Below, one piece after another: positions 1 to 9,478 of a stretch of DNA of 20,446 bases. Made by a program: the position numbers and the translations under genes. Position 1 is the first letter of the stretch; the number at the start of each line of letters is the position of its first letter. This DNA is from Saccoglossus kowalevskii (taxonomy: Eukaryota > Hemichordata > Enteropneusta > Harrimaniidae): assembly GCF_000003605.2 (NCBI RefSeq), contig NW_003122425.1, forward strand, positions 68,166-88,611, in the 5' to 3' direction. The notes below the pieces were generated by a model that had not been told where the DNA came from, searched no databases, and saw nothing but the letters and a program-made list of their open reading frames with translations.

Positions 1-48
1 CCAGACTACTATCCTTTTTAATGACTTAAATGCGCCCATGTTTATGTT

Positions 49-305
49 TGCGTAGTTATTATGAATGCAACGCATTATCAAGTAATATTGAAATATTCAC
101 AGACCCAATACCCCGGGTCAGTGCCCTAACAATAGTACAAGATAAAATGAATTCTGCGTAGTTATCATGAAAGCAATATATTACAAAGTTGAAATATTCA
201 AAGCTGGTACAATATTGTAAACAAATTTGCGTAATTAGAAAAGCAGTGCACCAAGTAAACGATGTTGATATATTCAAAGTACAAAGTTGCGTATAAGTTG
301 CGTAA
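49..305 (+). repeat. Degenerate tandem repeat at the left edge
   Basis: Three diverged units start TTGCGTAGTTATTATGAATGC (49), TGCGTAGTTATCATGAAAGC (155) and TTGCGTAATTAGAAAAGCAG (227). Each ends in a (GAAA/GATA)TATTCA(C/A)AG block, at 102, 203 and 279. Partial TTGCG words follow at 287 and 298. Unit spacing is irregular (about 70-105 bp). The array may extend left of the window. Confidence 0.45.
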
Positions 306-363
306 TTACAGTACCGTCGGATATAAGTTTTCGAGATCGACGCGCGGAGCACGAAAGAAAAAG

Positions 364-377
364 GTTGCTAAGGTAAC
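364..377. promoter_or_regulatory. X-box-like RFX motif
   Basis: GTTGCTAAGGTAAC is a near-palindrome fitting the RFX-factor X-box consensus (GTTRCC-type half sites, AA spacer). It lies in a locally CpG-richer patch (about 320-480). X-boxes often mark promoters of ciliary genes in animals, but no ciliary exon is recognisable nearby. Confidence 0.4.
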
Positions 378-1686
378 GCGCCAGTTCAGTGCGTGATTTG
401 GGGTCAAACTTCGGTCAACATACACTTGATGTCAGCATCGCCGCGCAGCATGTTTCGCGAAGAAGTACTTGAAGTTCAATTGCACCCCAAAATGATGTCA
501 CTGATCACTCAGTTGTCGCATAGTGTGTTGTGTCATGTCATGTCCATGATGCACCCCGCTTCGACTCCGGCTTGCTTTTCCTTCTTAGTGCATGTTCTTG
601 TTGACGTAAAATGCGACCTCTCACCAACGTATTAAAACTCTTTAAATTTATACTTTGAATGATTATATTTGGTCAACGCGAAACATTATTTTTTCTAAAC
701 ATTTTCTGAGGCCATTTTTATCAGCGCAGGGCCGGCCGGTATCGGACGAATCCGGTAGTGCTGACTTAGAGCTAAGTGATTATAACAAATCCGATAACAG
801 TATACTCTCCATAGGCTAAGAGTAATGTAAACATATCTGTACTTGGAGGCATGTATATCCCGTAAGTAAAATATATGATGTCATGAAGGCCCGCCCTATG
901 TTTAGAGAACCGATCGTACTGTTGACGCTGTTCAACATAATAAAGGGACTTGAATAAATTAATTGCGCGGTACGCCATCTTGCTCAAGTTAGCACCCACT
1001 TTCGACGAAACTGCTAAGTTTTGTCACGTTTTAGGAAACAACCAACCAATTTTTCATGATCTAACATTTCACGCATAATAGATACTTGTATATTTACAAA
1101 GTATGATCGAAATGGTCGACATTTTGTCATTAATTAGCTGTTTATCTGTGGCCAAATTCGAAAAAAAGTTTTATTGAGTTTTTACGGAAACTAATTTTTG
1201 ACTATTATAACTATTGAAGATGTCATTTTTCAACACTTTCTCTACGCTAACGATGTATAAATTACACAATCTATTCGCCACAAAATTGGCTAAAATATGA
1301 TGTCTCATGAACGTTTATGTGAGCCGTTGACGTTGAGTTACGGCCTTGGGAACAGGAAGACGTTCGTAAAAGTTAGTCCACAAAGTTCAACAGGCTTTAT
1401 CTCCAGAACTATGGGGCACATACGAATTTCGAGACGCATTCTCAAAGATCAGAAATATAGAAAAAAGGAACACCGAGAAACGGCCAATCCCGCAAAAAAA
1501 CTCGAACGATCGTAACTTAATCCCCTGTGCAAATATCAAGACGAAACATATATGATCGTATTTTGCTATATCTCAGCTTTCTGAAAACATATACATTGCC
1601 ATAACTGCATGCTTAGTAATTGGTGAGGAAAGTCCTAAACTCCGTTAAACTATAAATTATGTTTCCCCTCTCGCTACCTTAAGCGC

Positions 1687-1694
1687 TGACGTCA
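1687..1694. promoter_or_regulatory. Full CRE palindrome TGACGTCA
   Basis: Perfect 8-bp CREB/ATF site, followed closely by GGTAACCAAGG. There is no gene start next to it, so function is unproven; one chance match in 20 kb would not be surprising. Confidence 0.25.
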
Positions 1695-3005
1695 GGTAAC
1701 CAAGGGAAATAGAACAAGCAACGAGAAAATGACGGATCAATCAGAATGCCGGTGCCGTTACTAGTTACCGGCCTCTTGTGGCTTGGTACGCCATGACACT
1801 TGAGGCGGGAACCAGCCAACAGATCAAACCACTAACGCTATAAGAATGCTTGATCGATAGAGGGCGGTATTTTGTTTTAAATATAAATTTAAATGGTGCA
1901 AACAAAACGCATTCGATGTGGCACGTATTGAATTATCAGTGAGTGGGAGATACGTTCTTTATATGCCTAATGTGAATAAGAAACAAACGTTGTAATATTA
2001 GTATTTCCCGGTTATCGCGATACGAATATGTGGTTGTTTTTGTATACATACACGTCGTTAAATCGAGGGTCTCGTGCAGACGAGAATGCTAACATTTCAA
2101 TACCAGTGTCACTGCGGTCTGTTGCATGCCGAGCACAGCTGATATTACGTCGCGAAACATGGTACAGTTCATTGTACTTCTAGAGCATTAGAGTGTAGGT
2201 AAAATGCACAGTTACATCGGAATACGTGCATTTATTTATCAATTGGGAACGAACTAATTTTTAAGAATAAAATCATTCCAATAACGCCATTTTATGAATG
2301 AGCTGTTAATTATGTAAATTGTCGTCTCAATTGTATTTATAACCAAGACAACATGTGAGATCAGTGGATATCATAAATTACATAGGTCAATCAATTGTAG
2401 TATTTCATCATTAACAAATCTGACATTTTACGATGAACGGCTTTCTTGAAAATATATGTATATGTACAAATTTTAGTTTGGGTGGATGGCAATCACACTC
2501 CTTAAAAGGAAAGAGTTCTGAAATTTCCCATTTTTCTAATCCATTAGGGGTCATTTTGTTGTTTTTCATGTATCGAAAATGGACACGCGATTATTTCCTC
2601 ACCCACTAATATATTAGTTATGTTTGATAATTTTAATCGATGTAATTATTACACAAAAATATTCACCTAATGCTGAGAGAATTTATTTTATAACTTAAAA
2701 ATGATATCATGGCTTTCCCTTGCCATTAATAGTGCATTCACTTTCAAAGAAACGAGTTATTACTTCTAGCTGTATCGATAAGCAATCGTGGTGAATGAGA
2801 TTTAAAGTTTACAACTGGCCGTTTACATGAAGATATCTTTGCGGTAACTCCCAACTTCTGGTTTCGTAAAATGGGTTTTCTATTCTATGTTGTAATTTCA
2901 TAATTTGGATTACTATTTTGCTTTGACAATAGAAAATAAGTTCAGTTTTATTTATTTTATTGAATAGCAATATTAATATTCAATTATCTGCTCGCAAGTT
3001 AAATC

Positions 3006-3094
3006 GTATTTCTAAAACGACAAGTATGCACTGTGACAATATCAAATATACTCGTCGGATTAAATGTTGTCTGGTGCAGAATATATTTTAATGT
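3006..3094 (+). repeat. Dispersed repeat, copy 1
   Basis: CGTATTTCT...ATCAAATATACTCGTCGGATTAAATGTTGTCTGG, then a TTTTAATGTA end, matches 6921-6990 in direct orientation. The best block (CGGATTxAATGTTGTCTGGxGCAxAATAT) is nearly identical. It is probably the remnant of an unidentified interspersed repeat. Confidence 0.6.
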
Positions 3095-5325
3095 AAATGT
3101 CATACCGTATGTACATCTGAAACAATCTCGGAATTGCTGTATGACGGCTTCTACCTTACTCATAGTCTGACTCTGGAGCACAATGTCAGCAATGATATCC
3201 CGGCTATATGTATTTACTTGTCGACTTGTATGTTAAAATTGCAACCAAGAAAACGTCAGATCAGTGAATGAAGACAAATATTCGGGCTCCAATCAATGTG
3301 ACGCCCATTTAATGGTTATAAACAATTACCGCAATTGCGAGTGCAAACATATGACATTGAAGGTATTACAAATATAGCTATTGAATCAGTAAGCGATGGT
3401 GCTTTCGTCGTATTTGCATCTATTTTGGAAAAAGTTAAAACGTAAGTAAAATCGTTTGAACCGTACCATTATCGAATTTTCGGGCGTTTAGGACTTCATG
3501 CATAGAAGTCCATCAAATTAAAAAAAATTGCAATAGGTAAAAATATGTATTTGTTGCGTGAACGTGCCGGCGTGAAGATCCATTACATTTAGAGTATCAA
3601 TGTCTCATTTTGGCGCCAGCGTTTACTAATTCCACACGCTTCAGAGAAATTAGTTTGCACGTTTACGGCATTCCACAAACAATGAAGTGTCCTTGACAGC
3701 GTTTAAACTAGAAGCACATAAACCAAATGGCGACTCTATAGTTTGGTTTATTGTGTTTGGTGTCAAATAATAATTGCAACATATGATTTGGATACATTCC
3801 CAAGCCAGCTGACGACACGCTAGCCGCAGAGTGGTATTTCCAATGTCATATGTTATCTGCGTCATATGAGAAATATTTTGGGGTAGAGGGAGCAAAGAAT
3901 ACTTTAGGAAGCCGTCAATGCAAAGCATAGAATATAGAAATTTGAATGTTGTCACGAATCCGAAACTAATCCGAACAACATAAGGATGATCACATTGCCA
4001 CACGAGCGACTGAATACATTAGACAGATATCGTTATGTTGAATCATGATTAATCGATTTAGGTTTAAGGTTAAGGTTAGAAAAAAATGCATTTAGATTGA
4101 TGGGAGAAGTGATTAATGTTCAAATTGAAAAATATACTGATCTTTTTGTATTAACTACATCTTTCCAATTATTTTCTTCGCATGTGCTGTCAGTGTGTAC
4201 GCATTTGATTGCGCCTATCCGTAAACACGTCAATATTGAATGTGTTACACATGCATAAATCTCTCACATATACGCGTTTTGCTTCCAGTTACAAGAAGCT
4301 TTTCCGTGATCGCGAATTCGAATATCATCTTGCGTGTTTGTAATATAATATGTAATCTACTACATAGTGACAACACGTACTATCACAATTGATTAAAGAC
4401 TTGACATGCGGATAAAACTTTGATGTTTTCACCGTAATTCATATTGATATTAGAACTTTGGAGGTGGAACAATTTCACACTATCCACTGACCCATGCCAT
4501 TGCGTTGTATATAATATCGCAATAAAGCATTACTTGGAGGTCAACGCATGCAGAATGATGGGATGTTAAAATCACGAATGTCACTAATTAAAAAGTCTCA
4601 TAATAAACCAAAATGTTTAAGAGATTTTGAAAACTGACGAATTTTAAGCGTCAACTTTTAGTTGTGAATACAATACATATATCTATTGTTTTTTGCTATG
4701 TTGTCATATTCTTAGCCAATATACCTCTACCAATTATAAAGTTTATAATGGTACCTATAAACACCCTGCGTTTGGTATTTACAGTAAGGCCTCACTTTTC
4801 GAAATGTTAATATTTATCGATTTTAATCGTGCATTGTCAGATTACCCGGAACTATATTAGCAGAAGCATACCCAATGTATACAATGTATATGATCTCAAA
4901 TCTCAATCTCAACACTGTTTGTGAATTGTAAGGATATATTACAGCACGTACTTTGTTTAAATACAAAAATACTTGGGTTAGCTACTTGTGTTCTTACTAC
5001 TTACAAATGTTATACATTTCACAAGACCCTTAATTGTGGATTGACCCATCACGAACCAATCCATGGATCTATGTACCAAACAAACATTTATTATTATAAC
5101 AATCGACATAGATCGATTGTAACGACACCACAATCAGGAAGGTAATTGAAAAGGTATCTTGAGAACGAAAAAGACAATTATTTTACATTTACGCACAAAC
5201 ATAGTACAGAATGATTTAAATGCTGACAAATCACAGATGAAGCAAGATTGAAAGTGAAACAATTTATTTATAGTTATATATATATTCATCACCCTGTTCT
5301 GTGTGTTAATAAAAAAAGTCTGTTA

Positions 5326-5983
5326 CAGCAAGTCTCAGAAGTATCGGGGCAGCCAGTTTGCTCGCGAATTAGCTAACTGCTAACTGCCAATATCGCTGGC
5401 GCCGGTTAGTGATCGCGTCCACTCTTGGCGAGTCTATAATGCATGAGGAGACATAGAATGTTTTTATGCATCCTCAGGCTGGTACATGTCTGGATTCCCC
5501 TGAATGATTTGAGCCCGAAAATGGTCACAGTCAGCTGGCGTGATAATATTATAAATGCGATTAATCCACCGATATTTATTATATTAGGGTAACCATCTTG
5601 AACACTGATTGAAACTAAATAGACAAGTTGAGATACAGTTTCCTACAAATCAAGGAGAAAATAACAAACTTTCACACGAAAACGATCCGTTGGGGTAACA
5701 TTAAGCCAACCGCTGGAAAAAATCGACCTCATTCGTCGTTTTTGTGTGAACACGAGCATAGAACACTTTCCCTGGTATATATTTCAAAGCGAAATCGCCA
5801 TCCAACTGTAAAACCGTCGCTGATTAGCTCCTTAAGTATGAGGATCGTCCTCTACTGTTACATAGATTCGCCTTAAGTGGGCGTGACCGCACGACGGCGC
5901 CATCGAGATTCGAAAGCCAACCGTTTAGCCAAAACAAAAGCAGTTAGCCAATTCGCTAGCCCCAATACTTCTGAGACTTGCTG
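5326..5983. mobile_element. Non-autonomous Tc1/mariner-type element (MITE) with long TIRs
   Basis: The ends CAGCAAGTCTCAGAAGTAT..ATACTTCTGAGACTTGCTG are a perfect 19-bp inverted repeat. Similarity continues inward with indels through GGGGC, GCGAATT[A/G]GCTAACTGC, TGGCGCCG, CCACT and GGCGA[G/A]TCTAT, so the arms run about 5326-5452 and 5846-5983. The element is flanked on both sides by TA (5324-5325, 5984-5985), the Tc1/mariner target duplication, and begins with CAG as many such elements do. The right arm has about 30 extra bases. Repeated GGCTAAC/GGCTAAA words near the ends resemble subterminal transposase-binding sites. No transposase is recognisable in the roughly 390-bp core. Confidence 0.85.
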
Positions 5984-5985
5984 TA

Positions 5986-8608
5986 AATGAACTCGTGTAT
6001 TGGGTTCAGATGAACATGTGACTAGTCACCGCTGTACATACATACGCATAATCGATGTATTTGATATCAACAGCTTTGTACAATAATTATTCCAATACGA
6101 CCATGTTTTTCAGTGCTAAATGTGAAACAATTCAATAGCCATGCAGCATCCATAAATCATATATGTAGATCATCCTTCGTTTGAATAATAAAGTGATATT
6201 GAACATTTTTTGTAATTCTACCACTCCCCGCCAGTACTGGGATTTTTGTCGTTGTGGGTTATGCATAAGCGTCTTGAACAATATCGTAGGGTACATGCAT
6301 GGGGACATATATTCCGGTATTTTGTGTAAAACCTTATTGTTATACGCACATGGAATAGACAATACAAAACTAAACAGGGCAGTCTGAAGCTGCGTTTGTA
6401 GAACTTTTTGAAAACTGTCAATGATTTATATACACGTTATATGACTTTCTGAATATATTCGCAACGTGACTGCAGAAATACATTTGGTAAATAGTTTTAT
6501 GGAAGCATAAGAGAACAATCATTCTGGTTTAATCGAGCGAGAAAAAGTCAGTTGTGTGGTGCTTTCGATTGCGCAAATTTTGAATACGTCTCTGACAGCG
6601 TCTGGTGGAAAAGTTTCTCTGAAACTGAAATCGAGATTTTAGCTGACCCTTTCTTTCCAGCTTACCTTCTTCCAAAAAAAATGTGCAAAAATAAAATATC
6701 GGAATTCAGGTTCTTGTACACTGTACGTGTCGACATATTCGATCCGCGATTATTTTGTCTGTGTTTTAATTGATCATTTCTAGAGGTCAATATCTCAATA
6801 TCTCGAGTACAATATAAGTACAATAACGAAAATTATTGTAGTTTTCAGCGCCATAGGTTACATGTTATTTTAGAATTTGGTTCCGAGTATTACATCATAC
6901 AACATTACAACAAGGTTTGTCGTGTTTCTGAATAAATCAAATTTATTCACCGGATTGAATGTTGTCTGGGGCAAAATATCTTTTAATGTACCCTGAACAA
7001 CCTAGGTTATTGACCTGAAAGGTTACGGTCGAATGATGTATAAGTAAATGCACACACAAATCTTGTCTTCTTGACTGATAGATGTTTCACAAAAATAAAT
7101 TTGTTTTAAAAAATCATATCTGAGTCCCGTCTAACATAGCTACAATATTCATTCGTTTTGTTCTACATACTACATCATCAACAGTCAGTATGTGCATCAA
7201 ATCAATCATATTTAGTAAAATACTTTTTTATTTATTGCTCAATAATACAATGCCTTTCACCACCGACAAAGGATGCTATTGTTAAGCTTATAATGCACTT
7301 TACAATGCATATAGATAAAAAATGAAAAAGAAAATTCTCACAGATGCGTCAATTGAATCAAGTGTTTCTGGTATAATAATTTCCCGGTAGAATAATAAAT
7401 TTTAAACAAAAAAATCATAGAAAAATATTATGGCACCTGAAAATGGTTGATGTCACAGCTGGAATTGGGGATCAGTGAAATTAATGTTGTTGTAACTGCT
7501 GTCATTACGTAATCATAGTTTGCCATTTTTTATGTTGTCTTCATATAAGTAGTCATTCAATTTGTCATTATCGTTTCATTTGTCAGGTAACTGAGACCAT
7601 TATGGCCAATATTGACAAGGGGTTAGTTTTTTTTCGACCTACTCCAGGAAGGATGTAGGTTCAAATACCTCAATCGACGTCTCACTCAGTGGCAGATTCA
7701 GGAGAATGACGTACTACGAATGGAGACATGTTGGTTTCGTGCGCTCTTCCAATTGTAGCTGTTTTATGCGACATAGTTATTCCTACCATTCATGCAAGTT
7801 CTCGAAGGAGCTTTAGCGTGCAGGTATTTAGTTAATAAATTAATGAAACAATAAATGAACCATAGTTTAGAAATTATGTTTATGAGATTATGAAAATAGT
7901 GCTAAAACGCAAATTATGAGCATTACGAACGATTAGCAATATTAGCAAACTTACATCATTACCGGGGTGGGTATTTACCAAATAATGCTACATTCCTGAA
8001 ACTTGTTGTTTTTCCTAAAAGAAAATATAAATATAGTATATACAGATTAACCCAATTTTGTTAAAAGGCTTGCGGGAGCCTGTGAACCATTATTTTTACG
8101 AGAATATGATACAGGTGACATGTAATATATTATATTAGCAATGCCCGACTTATAGCGACGGCTCTGGGTTTTACGATTTTGTACGACAAAATAACTACAA
8201 AAATGCTAACAAATAAATTCAGTCGAATGTTTGACGAGCAATGAATCTAGTTGAAAGTTGATGTTACTGATTACTGCTACAATGGTTGAAAAACGATGCT
8301 TATTTACCTGTGATCACATTTAATATGACAAGTTTTGAATAAAACACATATAGTCATATTATTCACCACAGAATGAGCAAGAGGAACTTTCCTTTCGTTA
8401 TTTACAATGCCTGCTGTTACACTACGAATTGTAAGAAGTCATTCGTTTGTTGTTAATGAACAAATTAACTGGTATTGAATTACAGAAAATTTGCACTGCG
8501 CTTAAAAAACTCCCATTCTATTCTCGTAATAGCTAAACTTTTTTTATTTGTTAACACAATGTAGTGAAAAGGGGTTAACGAGTAAAAAATCGGTATTAAC
8601 ACTGCGAT
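5986..8608. other. Intergenic flank without a recognisable gene
   Basis: AT-rich, stop-filled DNA. Apart from the dispersed repeat copy at 6921-6990, no coding, RNA or transposon signal was found. GGTTCAAATACC at 7659 is tRNA B-box-like but has no partner A-box or cloverleaf. Confidence 0.6.
6921..6990 (+). repeat. Dispersed repeat, copy 2
   Basis: Direct-orientation partner of 3006-3094: CGTGTTTCT, then ATCAAATTTATTCACCGGATTGAATG, GTTGTCTGGGGCAAAATAT and TTTTAATGTA. The similarity stops right after TTTTAATGTA. No protein or RNA identity is evident. Confidence 0.6.
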
Positions 8609-9041
8609 AAAGACTTTTCGTTTTCGACATTGTGAAGTTCTTTCGTTTTTATGCAGAAAAAAAAATTATCAAGTAAAATCATATTAATTGAAGTTATTGT
8701 TCATACATGAGTTGTTGAACACACTACATAGTTTGTAATTTCATCCAGCTCCTTTCAGTCACGATTCAAGACAAATAAATGGCACAAATATAGATAATAT
8801 AGCAAATTATATTTATATTTATATTTATATTTATATTTATATTTATATTTATATTTATATTTATATTTATATTGTGTAATCAGTAATTGTAACATTTATT
8901 TACGGGTGCATAGAGAATACATTTTGTTATTAATTACTCTTAATGTAAAGTTCTGAATTATTTTTTAAAAATTAGTTTTTTCAGGGTTTTTTTTCTCCTA
9001 AAAACAAAAGAATTTCACAATGTCGAAAATGGAAAGTCTTT
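8609..9041. mobile_element. Foldback/MITE-like element with internal microsatellite
   Basis: The left arm (8609-8665, AAAGACTTTTCG..TTCGACATTGTGAA..TTCT) and the right arm (8987-9041) are inverted repeats of about 55 bp with a few mismatches. The central TTTTCGACATTGTGAA is identical. Weaker similarity may extend outward on both sides, so the true element may be larger. The (TTATAT)11 tract sits near its centre. No flanking duplication could be fixed because the ends are diverged, and no coding capacity is seen. It lies 380 bp upstream of the lectin gene's start codon. Confidence 0.6.
8807..8873. repeat. (TTATAT)11 perfect hexanucleotide microsatellite
   Basis: Eleven uninterrupted copies of TTATAT plus one base, 67 nt without an error. 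It is likely polymorphic in length and easily melted. It lies in the middle of the foldback element. Confidence 0.97.
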
Positions 9042-9256
9042 CCCGTTGTGTTTATGTATTAATAAATTACTAGTAACATTCCCGTGTACTTTTGGTGATG
9101 CTAATTCGATGTGAAGTTAGGTGTCACTCGCGGTAGATGCTATCACAAACACTCAACCACAGCTGGGGTGAGCTACCCTTTGTTGGCAACTTGCTAAATG
9201 TATAAACAGTGATTAGACCTTCCATAAAAGAATAACTACTAAAATCACCAATCACA

Positions 9257-9315
9257 TCACGTGACCCTATGATTCAAATAAAACAACGCAATCACCGTAT
9301 GCGTCGCGTCATTCA
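9257..9315 (+). promoter_or_regulatory. Candidate core promoter with E-box, TATA-like box and initiator
   Basis: A palindromic TCACGTGA (9257-9264; core CACGTG E-box, as bound by USF/MITF/TFE-type bHLH factors) is followed by ATAAAA at 9278-9283. An initiator-like TCATTC has its A at 9311, 33 bases after the start of the TATA-like box, as expected for a TATA promoter. Transcription from 9311 would give a 5' leader of 108 nt. This is pattern evidence only; AT-rich DNA yields TATA-like words often. Confidence 0.35.
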
Positions 9316-9418
9316 CTGAAAAAACTACTCTCAGCGAGTGGTCTGTTTTTTGGGAAATCCGATCAGCCAGTTAACTGAAAAGAAAACAACTATTGAATGA
9401 TTGCCGGTGAATGCAAAC

Positions 9419-9478
9419 ATGCTGAAGTTAATAGTTCTAGCTGTGGCATGTCTGGCCGTTTCTGGCTCGTCAAACAAG
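9419..9478 (+). CDS. Exon 1: start codon and signal peptide
   Basis: Twenty codons beginning MLKLIVLAVACLAVSG: a lysine followed by a hydrophobic core and small residues, a textbook secretory signal peptide with likely cleavage near residue 16-18. The exon ends in AAG before the donor GTAAAA, phase 0. This ATG has A at -3. Two upstream ATGs (9397, 9411) are in another frame and have T at -3, and only this start gives a signal peptide, so it is chosen. No 5' UTR intron is required by the sequence. Confidence 0.82.

Larger units (their letters stand above)
306..5323. other. Intergenic flank without a recognisable gene
   Basis: AT-rich DNA with frequent stops in all frames. The longest open stretch (117 codons, minus strand, 3650-4003) has no recognisable domain and an unconstrained composition. 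A perfect hairpin GGACTTC-ATGCATA-GAAGTCC lies at 3491-3511. AACCAAGAMAAC..GATCAGTG occurs at 2340 and again at 3242. A short telomere-like GGTTTAAGGTTAAGGTTAG occurs at 4061-4079. Nothing supports a gene. Confidence 0.6.

Noticed and set aside
393-635. 80-codon open frame downstream of the X-box-like motif
   Set aside because: Low-complexity translation without a domain, and no supporting splice site or poly-A signal.
3650-4003. 117-codon open frame on the minus strand
   Set aside because: No recognisable domain, signal or splice context; composition looks like chance in stop-poor noise, and no neighbouring exon extends it.
4058-4079. Telomere-like GGTTTAAGGTTAAGGTTAG
   Set aside because: Only about three imperfect units; too short for an interstitial telomere repeat.
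5464-5583. Minus-strand 39-codon open stretch inside the MITE that reads like a protein C-terminus
   Set aside because: Too short to be significant; the same bases are also open on the plus strand, and no transposase motif is visible.
7655-7675. tRNA/SINE-like B-box GGTTCAAATACC
   Set aside because: No A-box at the right distance, no acceptor stem and no SINE tail.
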